A stretch of DNA of 61,487 nt from Clostridia bacterium (GTDB lineage Bacteria > Bacillota > Clostridia > Christensenellales > Borkfalkiaceae). Positions 1 through 8,193 of this stretch are shown in pieces. The stretch is taken from contig JAFSRT010000022.1 in NCBI GenBank assembly GCA_017445995.1, forward strand, positions 1 to 61,487. Reading direction: 5' to 3'. How positions within the stretch are numbered: position 1 is the stretch's first letter; each line of letters opens with the position of its first letter. Made by a program: the position numbers and the translations under genes. Below the pieces are notes generated by a model. That model saw only the letters and a list, made by a program, of their open reading frames with translations. It was not told where the DNA came from and searched no databases.

Positions 1-26
1 CACCATAAATCCCTAAAAGAATAAAC

Positions 27-103
27 GGCCCGGTAGTACAGTTGGTTAGTACGCCAGCCTGTCACGCTGGAGGTCAGGGGTTCGAGCCCCCTTCGGGTCG
101 CCA
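27..103 (+). tRNA. tRNA-Asp (GUC)
   Basis: Full cloverleaf: a 7-bp acceptor stem with two G-U pairs, anticodon stem CCAGC/GCTGG around GTC, T-loop TTCGAGC, and an encoded 3' CCA. It is the first of four closely spaced tRNA genes read in the same direction, probably one transcript that starts upstream of the window. Confidence 0.97.
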
Positions 104-157
104 TTTTTGAAAATGCTTGTTTATAACAAGCATTTTCAAAGTAAAAAAACTTGTTAT

Positions 158-233
158 GCCTCGGTAGCTCAGTCGGTAGAGCAGGGGACTGAAAATCCCC
201 GTGTCGGTGGTTCGATTCCGCCCCGAGGCACCA
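158..233 (+). tRNA. tRNA-Phe (GAA)
   Basis: Acceptor GCCTCGG pairs with CCGAGGC, discriminator A, encoded CCA. The anticodon arm GGGGA/TCCCC holds GAA. The T-loop is TTCGATT. It lies 54 bp after tRNA-Asp; the spacer holds a short inverted repeat (CTTGTTTATAACAAG) that may help processing. Confidence 0.97.
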
Positions 234-249
234 AGTTAAAAATTAAGGT

Positions 250-325
250 GCTGGTGTAGCTCAACTGGCAGAGCAGCTGATTTGTAATCAGCAGGTTGCG
301 GGTTCGATTCCAGTCACCAGCTCCA
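250..325 (+). tRNA. tRNA-Thr (UGU)
   Basis: Acceptor GCTGGTG/CACCAGC, discriminator T, encoded CCA, anticodon stem GCTGA/TCAGC around TGT. The T-stem as read (GCGGG/CCAGT) has a G-A opposition at 51-63 and a G-U at 49-65. The U73 discriminator matters because the thrS T-box bulge in this window (TGGA) pairs with UCCA. Confidence 0.95.
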
Positions 326-344
326 CTATCATAAACGAATATAC

Positions 345-429
<85 letters not shown>

Positions 430-434
430 AAAAA

Positions 435-463
435 ACTCTTTTGGTTTCCAAAAGAGTTTTTTT
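435..463 (+). terminator. intrinsic terminator of the tRNA array
   Basis: Stem ACTCTTTTGG (435-444) / CCAAAAGAGT (448-457) followed by a T-run. It begins six bases after the tRNA-Tyr CCA. Confidence 0.9.
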
Positions 464-484
464 GATTATAAAAGTTATTAAACT

Positions 485-928
485 TTATATTTTTTTAAGT
501 ATTTCTATTATTTTATCGAGAGTTTCTTCAACAAAATCGTTCGCTTCTTTTATTACGTTATTTTTATCTAAATTCTTTTTTATTAAAGACAGATAATTGT
601 ATCTATATTGTTTCATTTTATACTCGGGAAAAGTTTCTTTAAATTTTTCTTTTAATATATTCCTTCTCTCTTTACTTTTTTCAGGAATAGAATTTAAGTA
701 AGTTTCTTTACTTAAATTTTTAAAATCATTATATTCTACGCAATGGCAATCAAAACGAATAAATGTTGACTTTTTATTACTGTGTAGTTCATAATGAAAC
801 TCTAATCCTAATTTTTCTCCCAAGGCTTTCAATTCGTCATTATCGTACTTTATCATTTTTGCATTTTCGTACTTTGATTTAATTTTACCGTCATAAATAA
901 TTTTTAGTTTTTTTAATTGATAACACAT
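485..928 (-). CDS. hypothetical 147-aa protein of the accessory module
   Basis: I do not recognise this family. The product is soluble, Lys/Glu/Asn-rich and predicted mostly helical in its C-terminal half (roughly residues 85-147), with one HCHC stretch near residue 60 in a more strand-like part. No signal peptide or membrane segment is seen. Its start lies 2 bp after the lipoprotein stop, and its ribosome site (AAAGGAGA) is formed by the last codons of that gene (K-G-E-stop), so the two are probably translationally coupled. No terminator was found between them. Its role is unknown; the linkage suggests it acts with the lipoprotein. Confidence 0.75.
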   Translation of the reverse strand: MCYQLKKLKIIYDGKIKSKYENAKMIKYDNDELKALGEKLGLEFHYELHSNKKSTFIRFDCHCVEYNDFKNLSKETYLNSIPEKSKERRNILKEKFKETFPEYKMKQYRYNYLSLIKKNLDKNNVIKEANDFVEETLDKIIEILKKI

Positions 929-930
929 TT

Positions 931-2886
931 TTATTCTCCTTTTATTACGTATTTATAATATTCATTTCCGTTATTTTGATATAAACTTTCACTTTCTTTA
1001 TTAAATACAACCGTAAATAAAGTATTTGTTATATTTATATCTTTTCTTATATAAATAACTTCCGCATAATCAAAAAGATTATGTTCATTTGTAGAATTGA
1101 CAATATTTTCCGAATCAACGTAAACAGTTTTTAATGATTTACAATCCTTAAATGAGTTATCGCTTATTCTCGTTACACTATCAGGTATTGTTATACTTGT
1201 TAAACTGCTACAATTACGGAACGCATATTGTCCTATACTCGTTACACTATCAGGAATAGTTATACTTGTTAAACTGCTACAACCTTCGAACGCACGTTCT
1301 CCTATACTTGTGACACTATCAGGAATAGTTATACTTGTTAAACTTCTACACTTATAGAACGCCATATATCCTATACTCGTTACACTATAAGGTATAGTTA
1401 TACTTGTTAAACTGCTACAAGATTCGAACGCCCATTGTCCTATACTCGTTACACTATCAGGGATTGTAATACTTGTTAAACTGCTACAAGATTCGAACGC
1501 ATATTGTCCTATACTCGTTACACTATCAGGGATTGTAATACTTGTTAAACTGCTACAAGATTCGAACGCATATTGTCCTATACTCGTTACACTATCAGGT
1601 ATAGTTACACTTGTTAATTTGCTACAACCAGAGAACGCACTACTTCCTATACTCGTTACATTAACGTTATTTTTCTTTGCAGGTATAATGACATTTGTTG
1701 CGTTTCCAGTATATCCCGTAACTTCATACCCTTCTGATTCACTATCATAACGATATTGTAAAAATTGAGAAGAATCTTCAAAAAAAGCATATAAAACAAA
1801 ATCTTTTAAATTGCTTTCTATATTTGCAATTGTAGATATCTTATTATTTCCGTTTTCGTCAGTCGTCCATTTTACAAAAGAAAGATTATCTGTTTCTCCT
1901 TTTGGATTTTGTAACGTTAATGGTAAATCGTGTATAGTAAATGAAGTCTTTGCATTTTCTAAACTTCCACCGTTAAGGTTATATTCTATTTGATAAGTAT
2001 TTATTTGCCACAAAGCATAAATTGTTATATCATTAGAAATAAGAATATTATCATCTATTTGCCTTATTTCTCCATTTACTTTCCAGCCAGTAAACGTATA
2101 ACCCAAATAAGATGGTTCTTTAAGTTTTAAATATGAGTCTTTTTCTATCAAAATTACGTCATTATTATAACCGTTATTATATTGAAAGGTAACGGAACAA
2201 AATTCAATTTTGCTTTCATTATGACTATCATTATCAATAATATTATCTTGATTATTATTGCTACTGCTATTTTGATTATTATTAATTGATTCCTGATTAT
2301 TATTGTTGTTTATCACTTCATCTTTTATATAAACGCCGAAATGTAAGCGGGTTGGCGATTCAACGTAATAAATTTCGCATACGGTTTCCCCCGCCATTTC
2401 ACCCGTAAGTTTTAATACGCCGTTATTATAAGTATATGTTCCGCTATACGAATATAACGGTGCAGATTCCATATAATATTGAAACGTGCCATCATTGTTA
2501 AACGAATAAAAATAATTTATATTCATATTTGACTTAAACATTATTAAATTTGTAGTAAAATAACCGTCTCTCACGTTTATAGAACCCGAATGAAAATTAT
2601 AGATTATACCAAAACTTAAAACGTTTCCGTTATTAAAACGATATAAAGTAAGCGTATCGTTATCTGATATATCGGTTAAAAGAAAATAATCGTCATAAAC
2701 TTCGTAATTATATTCATAATTACCGTTTATAATTGTTTTATTTATTACGACTGTTTTATTTCCGTTTATACCACCCGTATAAGTTCCATAATACGGTTTT
2801 ACCTTATTATTTTCACAAGCGAATAATCCTACAACATTTAAAAATATAATCAATATTAGACTTAAAATAATTCCTTTCTTTTGCAT
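931..2886 (-). CDS. BspA-like leucine-rich-repeat surface lipoprotein
   Basis: 651 aa. A lipoprotein signal peptide occupies residues 1-24 with lipobox LFAC, so the mature protein should be lipid-anchored outside the membrane. An N-terminal region of unknown fold is followed by an Asn/Ser-rich low-complexity linker (about 195-225), one or two InlB B-type repeats (GYTFTGWK near 255; a second near 300), and then about eight 23-residue LRR_5 units (about 410-590). There is no LPXTG. Such repeats are known from cell-surface adhesins and binding proteins of gut and oral bacteria; the ligand here is unknown. It has its own promoter, facing an XRE repressor gene, and shares a transcript with the 147-aa gene. 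An AAGGAGA site precedes the ATG. Confidence 0.88.
   Translation of the reverse strand: MQKKGIILSLILIIFLNVVGLFACENNKVKPYYGTYTGGINGNKTVVINKTIINGNYEYNYEVYDDYFLLTDISDNDTLTLYRFNNGNVLSFGIIYNFHSGSINVRDGYFTTNLIMFKSNMNINYFYSFNNDGTFQYYMESAPLYSYSGTYTYNNGVLKLTGEMAGETVCEIYYVESPTRLHFGVYIKDEVINNNNNQESINNNQNSSSNNNQDNIIDNDSHNESKIEFCSVTFQYNNGYNNDVILIEKDSYLKLKEPSYLGYTFTGWKVNGEIRQIDDNILISNDITIYALWQINTYQIEYNLNGGSLENAKTSFTIHDLPLTLQNPKGETDNLSFVKWTTDENGNNKISTIANIESNLKDFVLYAFFEDSSQFLQYRYDSESEGYEVTGYTGNATNVIIPAKKNNVNVTSIGSSAFSGCSKLTSVTIPDSVTSIGQYAFESCSSLTSITIPDSVTSIGQYAFESCSSLTSITIPDSVTSIGQWAFESCSSLTSITIPYSVTSIGYMAFYKCRSLTSITIPDSVTSIGERAFEGCSSLTSITIPDSVTSIGQYAFRNCSSLTSITIPDSVTRISDNSFKDCKSLKTVYVDSENIVNSTNEHNLFDYAEVIYIRKDINITNTLFTVVFNKESESLYQNNGNEYYKYVIKGE
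1105..1650 (-). repeat. tandem 69-bp repeats coding the LRR units
   Basis: About eight in-frame 69-bp units. Each codes a 23-aa LRR with conserved Ala-Phe, Cys, Ser-Leu-Thr-Ser and Ile-Pro positions. Two neighbouring units around 1460-1600 appear identical at the DNA level, implying very recent duplication or slippage; the outer units have diverged. Confidence 0.85.
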
Positions 2887-2906
2887 AAATATATCTCCTT
2901 ATTTTA

Positions 2907-2935
2907 ATATTAACACTATTTTTAGTGTATGTCAA
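2907..2935 (-). promoter_or_regulatory. promoter of the LRR lipoprotein gene
   Basis: -35 TTGACA at 2935-2930, 17-nt spacer, -10 TAATAT at 2912-2907. The predicted start near 2900 lies at the AAGGAGA ribosome site (2900-2894). The spacer is almost entirely occupied by an inverted repeat (operator 1). Confidence 0.85.
2913..2928. promoter_or_regulatory. operator 1 (ACACT-N6-AGTGT)
   Basis: Perfect inverted repeat ACACTATTTTTAGTGT lying inside the -35/-10 spacer of the lipoprotein promoter. It matches operator 2, and the two centres are 22 bp apart. The likely ligand is the XRE protein encoded next door. Confidence 0.75.
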
Positions 2936-2957
2936 CACTTTATTTAGTGTATATAAT
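2929..2957 (+). promoter_or_regulatory. promoter of the XRE repressor gene
   Basis: -10 TATAAT at 2952-2957, 17-nt spacer, weak -35 ATGTCA at 2929-2934, which overlaps the opposing -35. The expected start (about 2964) is only about 5 nt before the ATG, and no Shine-Dalgarno is present, so the mRNA looks leaderless. Confidence 0.7.
2935..2950. promoter_or_regulatory. operator 2 (ACACT-N6-AGTGT)
   Basis: Inverted repeat ACACTTTATTTAGTGT inside the spacer of the XRE promoter. Same arms and same arm spacing as operator 1, which suggests autorepression. Confidence 0.75.
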
Positions 2958-2968
2958 ATAATAAGATT

Positions 2969-3166
2969 ATGAAAAGTTTTGGTGAAAATTTAAAAATTGA
3001 AAGACAAAACGCAGGGTATAATCAACGTGAATTTGCTAAAAAAATCGGAACAACTCAACAACGTGTAAGCGAGTGGGAAACAAACAAAGTCGAACCCACT
3101 CTATCAAACATAGTCGCCATTATTAAAACGTTAAATATCTCTTTTGAAGATTTAATCAATAATTAA
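2969..3166 (+). CDS. small XRE-family HTH repressor
   Basis: 65 aa, essentially a lone Cro/C1-type helix-turn-helix (about residues 7-60; recognition region near QQRVSEWE). There is no sensor domain. Proteins of this kind usually bind inverted repeats as dimers. It is divergent from the LRR lipoprotein gene, with one ACACT-N6-AGTGT operator in each promoter, so it probably represses both genes. The start has no ribosome site and lies at the predicted 5' end of the RNA. What relieves repression is not visible from the sequence. Confidence 0.88.
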   Translation: MKSFGENLKIERQNAGYNQREFAKKIGTTQQRVSEWETNKVEPTLSNIVAIIKTLNISFEDLINN

Positions 3167-3195
3167 AGCCGTCATTTAGACGGCTTTAATTTTTT
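3161..3195 (+). terminator. terminator after the XRE gene
   Basis: 13-bp stem AATTAAAGCCGTC (3161-3173) / GACGGCTTTAATT (3179-3191) and a T-run on the plus strand. It overlaps the stop codons of both convergent genes, XRE and the PBP. Confidence 0.88.
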
Positions 3196-4920
3196 AAGTT
3201 CTATTATGCCTTCAAACACTTGTTTTGCAAGCGGGGCGGCGACGGTACTGCCGTAATACTGCCCGTCAGGTTCGTCAACGATTACGAGTGCTATATATTC
3301 AGGCTTATCGGCGGGGAAAAAGCCGATAAAAGATGCAACGTATTTACCTTGTGCAATATGTCCGTTTTCGTATTTTTGCGCCGTACCCGTTTTGCCCGCG
3401 ACCCTATATCCTTCGATATACGCTTGTTTTCCCGACCCGTTTGCGACGACGTTTTCAAGCATACCCCTTATTATTTCGGAAGTTTTTTCGCTTATTACCC
3501 TATTTTTCGGTTGTTTTTCGTATTTTTCAATAATAATTCCTTCATTTGAATACACTTCGGAAACGAAGTTCGGCGTATAATACTTTCCGCCGTTTATCAT
3601 TGCCGACGTTGCGGTAATAAGTTGAAGACCGCTGACCGCTATCGTCTGCCCGAAAGATATTCTGCATAAGTCGACGTTTTTAACCGCGCTTTCGGGAAGC
3701 ACAAGTCCGCTTGCTTCACCGCTGAAATCTACGCCCGTTTTACTGCCGTAATTAAAAAGATTTATGTATTTATACATTGTTTCTTTGCCAAGAGACGTTG
3801 CGATATCGACGAAAATCGGGTTGCAACTGTTTTCTAACGCGCCTTCGAGATTAAGATTACTGTGTTTCCCGTTGGCGTGATTACTCCAACATTTAACTCT
3901 CTGCCCGTCGACCACCCTATATCTATTAGATGAAAAAACGTGAGATAGTGAGTAGGCGTTTTTATTGCCTTTATAATATTCTTCGATATTAGCGACCGCC
4001 GTTAAAACCTTAAACGTAGACCCCGGTTCGTAAACGTCGCATATAAGCCCGTTTCTCGACAACGCGTTCAATTCTTCGATATTATCGCGCGGAATATCGT
4101 TAAGGTTGTAAGACGGTTTATTAGAAAGCGCCAAAATCTCGCCGTTTTGCGGATTCATAACGATTATTTTAGCACTCTTTGCGCCGTTTACGTCCATTGC
4201 TTCGTTCATTGCCGATTCGCAAATCTGTTGAATATCGTAATCTATCGTCAGTTTAAGATTAAACCCCGATTTTGCGGGAATAAGCGTCGCTTTTCCACCG
4301 TCGATTTCTTTTCCTATGATATCGGTTTCATATAAAATCTGCCCGTTTTCTCCGCATAAATAGGTATCGTAATACTTTTCAAGCCCCGACTGACCCTTGC
4401 CGTCGTTTGACGTAAAGCCGATAATCGTCGACAGTAAGTCGTCGCCCTTATACAATCTTTTATTGTCCCGCGAATAATACACCCCGTCGAGATTCCGCTT
4501 TAAAAGTTCGTTGATTTTTTCCTTTTCCACCTGTTTTTTTACGACGATTTCGGAAGATTTTGTTTTATTCAGCCTACCGTCGACGTAATCTGCCGATAAA
4601 GAAAGAACTTCAGATAAGGTCTCTTTTAAGACTTTTTCGTCCTTTACGGCACTTTTACGAACGAAAACGGTGTAAGTATCGTCGTTTGACGCAATAATTA
4701 CCCCGTTTCTGTCGGTAATCAGCCCCCTGCTTGCTATAATCGGTATTTCTCGCGTCCACTGGTCGATTGCCTTTTCCTGCAATTCTTTGCCCCAAAAAAC
4801 CTGAATATAAAGTAATCTGCCTAAAACAAGCAAAAATAAAAAGGCCATTGCAATTATTATTGCAAACAGCCTCTTTCGTAATAATGTGATTGAATATTCT
4901 ATATGCAAATTATTTACCAT
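3172..4920 (-). CDS. ftsI: class B penicillin-binding protein (FtsI/SpoVD-type transpeptidase)
   Basis: 582 aa. One N-terminal membrane anchor (about 17-38), the non-catalytic PBP dimerisation domain, then a transpeptidase domain with the three penicillin-binding motifs: STFK (nucleophile Ser near 302), SCN (near 365) and KTGT (near 510). It crosslinks peptidoglycan at the septum (FtsI) or in the spore cortex (SpoVD). The C-terminal PASTA domain common in SpoVD is absent, which favours the division enzyme, but position after ftsL fits both. It ends the mraZ-rsmH-ftsL-PBP run, 32 bp after ftsL. The ATG at 4920 has no clear ribosome site. Confidence 0.93.
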   Translation of the reverse strand: MVNNLHIEYSITLLRKRLFAIIIAMAFLFLLVLGRLLYIQVFWGKELQEKAIDQWTREIPIIASRGLITDRNGVIIASNDDTYTVFVRKSAVKDEKVLKETLSEVLSLSADYVDGRLNKTKSSEIVVKKQVEKEKINELLKRNLDGVYYSRDNKRLYKGDDLLSTIIGFTSNDGKGQSGLEKYYDTYLCGENGQILYETDIIGKEIDGGKATLIPAKSGFNLKLTIDYDIQQICESAMNEAMDVNGAKSAKIIVMNPQNGEILALSNKPSYNLNDIPRDNIEELNALSRNGLICDVYEPGSTFKVLTAVANIEEYYKGNKNAYSLSHVFSSNRYRVVDGQRVKCWSNHANGKHSNLNLEGALENSCNPIFVDIATSLGKETMYKYINLFNYGSKTGVDFSGEASGLVLPESAVKNVDLCRISFGQTIAVSGLQLITATSAMINGGKYYTPNFVSEVYSNEGIIIEKYEKQPKNRVISEKTSEIIRGMLENVVANGSGKQAYIEGYRVAGKTGTAQKYENGHIAQGKYVASFIGFFPADKPEYIALVIVDEPDGQYYGSTVAAPLAKQVFEGIIELKKLKPSK

Positions 4921-4952
4921 ATAGATATATTATTCATTATTATTCCATATAA

Positions 4953-5540
4953 TTACTTGATTATCATCTGATAATCGTTTTCCGCAAGACTTGAAATGTA
5001 GTCGTTATTAGAAATGTTTTCTATTTCTGCGGTTATTTCCTTATTATTATTTACTAATTCGCTCAATTCTTCGTTTTTCATTGCATAACTCAATTTTAAT
5101 TTAGCAATAATGCCCGTATTTAATACTATTAGCGACATTATTACTATTACGGCAAGCGAATATAACACGATAAGTAATTTACCTTTTGCGTTTAATTTAT
5201 ATTGTTCTTCTTCCTTTTCTCTCGGTAAATCCTGATAGAAATGGTCGATATCTCCGTCGCCGAACTGCATCGTCGTCGAAGAAGGCATCAAGTCGTCGCT
5301 ATTAACTGCAACCGTATTATCGACTTGTTCTGCAACGATTTCCTTGGTTTCTTCTTTTTCTTCTTCCTTTTCAAAGAGTTCGTAGTGAAGAATCTTATCG
5401 AGATTTCTCTGCATTCTTTCTTTTGCTTCTTCAATATTAACCTTTTGTTCGTTTTCTTCCGTTTTTTCAAGTACGGCGGTGTTCGAACGGGAATTATTCA
5501 CGTTAAAAACGTTAAAACCGTATTCGTTATTGTTTTCCAT
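4953..5540 (-). CDS. ftsL: FtsL-like division protein with long acidic N-terminus
   Basis: 195 aa from the ATG at 5540, which has a strong GGGGAGAAGG site; a longer frame from 5570 lacks one. The order is about 120 residues of charged, Glu-rich cytoplasmic sequence, one membrane segment (about residues 125-147), then a short Leu/Asn-rich coiled coil outside. FtsL joins FtsB/DivIC and DivIB and activates FtsW-FtsI. Usual FtsL proteins are about 100-120 aa, so the cytoplasmic extension is unusual. Identity rests mainly on position between rsmH and the PBP and on topology. Confidence 0.75.
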   Translation of the reverse strand: MENNNEYGFNVFNVNNSRSNTAVLEKTEENEQKVNIEEAKERMQRNLDKILHYELFEKEEEKEETKEIVAEQVDNTVAVNSDDLMPSSTTMQFGDGDIDHFYQDLPREKEEEQYKLNAKGKLLIVLYSLAVIVIMSLIVLNTGIIAKLKLSYAMKNEELSELVNNNKEITAEIENISNNDYISSLAENDYQMIIK

Positions 5541-5553
5541 AAAACCTTCTCCC

Positions 5554-6492
5554 CTATATTTTTTCTGCAATTCGAAGTTTTGCGCTTTTTGAACGGCTGT
5601 TTATCGCCGTTTCTTCTTCCGACGCTATTATCGGATGTTTTGTTATTATTTCTATTTCTTTTTTCTTTCCGCAAACGCAAATCGGCAAACTCTTGTCGCA
5701 AATGCAGTCTGTTTCAAGTTCCTTAAACGCTTTTTTAACTATTCTGTCTTCTAACGAGTGAAAAGTTAAAATAACGATTCTTCCGCCTTTATTTAGCGAC
5801 CTTCCCATATCTAAAACGGTTTCGTAAAGCCCGTTTAATTCGCCGTTTACTTCTATTCTTAATGCCTGAAAGGTCCTTTTTGAAGGATGTCCGTCGTGCT
5901 GAAACTTTTTCGGTATACTTTTTAATATTATTTCGTTCAGTTGCCCGACGGTTGTAATCCTGTTTATTTTTCTGTTATTTACGATATTTCTTGCAATTAT
6001 TCCGCTGAATCTTTCTTCGCCGTATTCGTTAAAAATCTTTTTAAGTTCGCTTTCCGAATATTCGTTTACGATTTTTTCTGCGTCTAATTTAGCGTCCTTA
6101 TTCATACGCATATCGAGTCTTGCATTGCCGTCGAGATAGGAAAAACCCCTTTTTCTGTCGTCCAACTGAAAACTCGAAACACCCAGATCTAAAATTATTC
6201 CGTCGAATTTTTCGATATTTAATTCTTCTTTAATTTTAGAAAAATTTTTGAAATTATCTTTAACAAAGGTAAATCTTCCGTTAAACTCTTTTAATCTTTC
6301 CGTTGCCCTTTCTATCGCATAATCGTCAAGGTCGGTTGCAACAAGTTTTCCGTTCGGGGAAGACCTTTTTAATATCTCGTAAGAGTGTCCGCCACCGCCA
6401 AGCGTTCCGTCGAAGTATATTCCGTTATCTTTTAATTTAAGCCCTTCTATGCAACTTTCAAGCATAACGGGAATATGCACTAAATTATCCAT
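5554..6492 (-). CDS. rsmH: 16S rRNA (cytosine-1402-N4)-methyltransferase
   Basis: 312 aa, the usual length (MraW family). The N-terminal HIPVML motif and the SAM-binding FDGTLGGGGHS motif (about 29-39) are present, as are the ILDLGVSSFQLDD signature near 110 and a Cys-rich insert near 290 (CICDKSLPICVCG). It methylates C1402 in the 30S P site with RsmI. Its start overlaps the mraZ stop by 8 bp, indicating coupling. Confidence 0.97.
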   Translation of the reverse strand: MDNLVHIPVMLESCIEGLKLKDNGIYFDGTLGGGGHSYEILKRSSPNGKLVATDLDDYAIERATERLKEFNGRFTFVKDNFKNFSKIKEELNIEKFDGIILDLGVSSFQLDDRKRGFSYLDGNARLDMRMNKDAKLDAEKIVNEYSESELKKIFNEYGEERFSGIIARNIVNNRKINRITTVGQLNEIILKSIPKKFQHDGHPSKRTFQALRIEVNGELNGLYETVLDMGRSLNKGGRIVILTFHSLEDRIVKKAFKELETDCICDKSLPICVCGKKKEIEIITKHPIIASEEETAINSRSKSAKLRIAEKI

Positions 6493-6916
6493 TTTTCTTT
6501 AACAAATCAACTGCGTCCGCCAAAATATTGAAGTTTACGTCGTTAAAATATTCGTTCCAGACTTCTTCACTCCATATTTCAACACAGGTAGGACCCTTAA
6601 AAACTATAACGTTCTTTTGGATTTTCGCGTATTTCCTTAAATTTTCAGGAAGTAAAATCCTTCCCTGTTTATCTTCTTCCGCGTCCCAAGTGTTATATAA
6701 AATAAATCTCGCCGCTTTTAATTCGTTTTCCCTGTAAGCGTTGACGTTTTTAAGAGAGTTTTTAACTTCTTCCATTTCTTTCGCCGAATAAACGTAAAGA
6801 CAACCGCCTGCGCCTACAGTTACCGAATAACCTTCGCCTAATTCTTCACGAAGTTTCGCTGGAATACGCATTCTGTTCTTCGCGTCGAGTTGATGTACGT
6901 AATTTTTTCCGGCCAT
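6485..6916 (-). CDS. mraZ: transcriptional regulator MraZ
   Basis: 143 aa, the family length, with two SpoVT/AbrB-like halves and the DAKNRMRIPAKLR motif near the start. MraZ forms rings and binds spaced direct repeats in its own promoter to control the division cluster. Such repeats are visible just upstream (6964-6990). AAAGGGGG serves as ribosome site, about 13 nt from the ATG. Confidence 0.95.
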   Translation of the reverse strand: MAGKNYVHQLDAKNRMRIPAKLREELGEGYSVTVGAGGCLYVYSAKEMEEVKNSLKNVNAYRENELKAARFILYNTWDAEEDKQGRILLPENLRKYAKIQKNVIVFKGPTCVEIWSEEVWNEYFNDVNFNILADAVDLLKKNG

Positions 6917-6954
6917 AGAATCAGTTTAACCCCCTTTTGTGATTTTACATAGAC

Positions 6955-6990
6955 ATTTTATCACAAGTTTTAACCACTGTCAACCACTTT
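6955..6990 (-). promoter_or_regulatory. mraZ promoter with three MraZ boxes
   Basis: -35 TTGACA (6983-6978), 17-nt spacer, -10 TAAAAT (6960-6955). Three repeats at exact 10-bp phase, AAAGTGG (6990-6984), ACAGTGG (6980-6974) and AAACTTG (6970-6964), match the AAAGTGK-N3 arrangement described for MraZ. They cover the -35 element, which fits autorepression. Confidence 0.8.
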
Positions 6991-7025
6991 TTTAAAAAAT
7001 TTGTGCTTTTTTTGAAAAATTTTTT

Positions 7026-7754
7026 CTATATATTTATATCTCTAACCACGTTTAGCCAAAACCGTTTATTGTCGTTATAATTTTCACCGAGAAAAAACAC
7101 TTGATTTTCTCTTGCGGTTTTGCGGTTTTTGTCGATTTTTTTAAGATTAAGTTCATTTATTACTTTATTTGCGGTATATATTTCGCCCGAATCGATTTTA
7201 AGTGGTTGACGGTGTACGAAAATATTATTTTTAATAAAAAAATAATGCGTACAACCCAAAATTACGGTATCCGTATCAAAACCGACGCTATTACGTACAA
7301 CAGATAAATCGACTTTATTTAAGTTATATTTATTTCTTTCTATATCGCTTGCAAGGTCTTTTAATATTACTTTTTTTACGGGGTAATCGGAGAAAGTTGA
7401 CACCGTTCTTTCAGTCGCAAATAAAGAAACCTTATTCCCCGCCATAACGTTTTTTTCTAACGGCGGGAACACGCCGAAAACTTTACAGTTCATATACTTT
7501 CTTATATCGGGCAGAATATTCGTACTTAAAGTATTACAGCCGATAATAAGCGCCTTTAACGGAAAATTAAAAAACAGCGACAATCTGTTAAAGGTAAGGG
7601 TTTTAAGTTCTTTAACGCTTTTATTCCCGTAAGGAACGTTTTTGTTATCGCCAAGATATAAAAAGTTTTGCCCCGATACTTTTTCGTTTAAGATTTTTAA
7701 AAGCGATAATCCGCCTATTCCGCTGTCGAATATCGCAATATATTTTTTATTCAT
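7026..7754 (-). CDS. murI: glutamate racemase
   Basis: 242 aa, slightly shorter than the usual 260-270. Interconverts L- and D-glutamate for peptidoglycan precursors. The substrate loop FDSGIGGLS is at residues 9-17, and the two catalytic cysteines lie in IGCNTLST (near 73) and LGCTHYFF (near 167). It precedes mraZ in the same orientation, but the mraZ promoter lies between them. No Shine-Dalgarno is evident before the ATG. Confidence 0.94.
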   Translation of the reverse strand: MNKKYIAIFDSGIGGLSLLKILNEKVSGQNFLYLGDNKNVPYGNKSVKELKTLTFNRLSLFFNFPLKALIIGCNTLSTNILPDIRKYMNCKVFGVFPPLEKNVMAGNKVSLFATERTVSTFSDYPVKKVILKDLASDIERNKYNLNKVDLSVVRNSVGFDTDTVILGCTHYFFIKNNIFVHRQPLKIDSGEIYTANKVINELNLKKIDKNRKTARENQVFFLGENYNDNKRFWLNVVRDINI

Positions 7755-7825
7755 AATAAATTTTATGAAAAAGGCAAAAAAAATATAAAAAATAATTAAA
7801 AAATTAAATATAAAGTAAAATGTAG

Positions 7826-7854
7826 TTGCTTTTATCTTATTTTTGTGTTAAAAT
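7826..7854 (+). promoter_or_regulatory. rpsT promoter
   Basis: TTGCTT (7826-7831), 17-nt spacer, TAAAAT (7849-7854). The same -35 hexamer and spacing recur before rpmB and before the 36-aa peptide gene. Confidence 0.75.
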
Positions 7855-7896
7855 ATCTAACGAAATATAAATGAATATGTAAGGAGTGCATATAAT

Positions 7897-8178
7897 ATGC
7901 CAAATATTAAATCTGCTAAAAAAAGAGTTATCGTAAATACCAAAAAAACCGAACAGAACAAAATCATACGTACAAACCTTAAAACTATCTGCAAGAAAAT
8001 CAACGTTATGATTAGCGAAAATAAACTTGAAGAAGCAAAGGCTTTCCTTCCTGAAGTATTTTCGACGATTGATTCCGCTTGTTCTAAAAACATAATCAAA
8101 AAGAACAACGCCGCGAACAAAAAAGCAAAGATTTCGGCTAAACTCGATAAAGCGTTGAAAGCGCCGAAAGCAGAATAA
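7897..8178 (+). CDS. rpsT: 30S ribosomal protein S20
   Basis: 93 aa, very basic, with the family start MPNIKSAKKR and a helical bundle binding 16S rRNA. AAGGAG (7881-7886) lies before the ATG. It is a single-gene transcript with its own promoter and terminator, divergent from murI. Confidence 0.97.
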   Translation: MPNIKSAKKRVIVNTKKTEQNKIIRTNLKTICKKINVMISENKLEEAKAFLPEVFSTIDSACSKNIIKKNNAANKKAKISAKLDKALKAPKAE

Positions 8179-8193
8179 TTATTAGTTAAAAAT

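Noticed and set aside
1105..1650. Regular repeats resembling a CRISPR array
   Set aside because: The repeats are in frame, about 69 bp without unique spacers, and code leucine-rich repeats; no cas genes are near.
5241..5726. Phe/Lys-rich open frames on both strands over ftsL and rsmH
   Set aside because: They are alternate-frame readings of AT-rich coding sequence with improbable composition and no ribosome sites.
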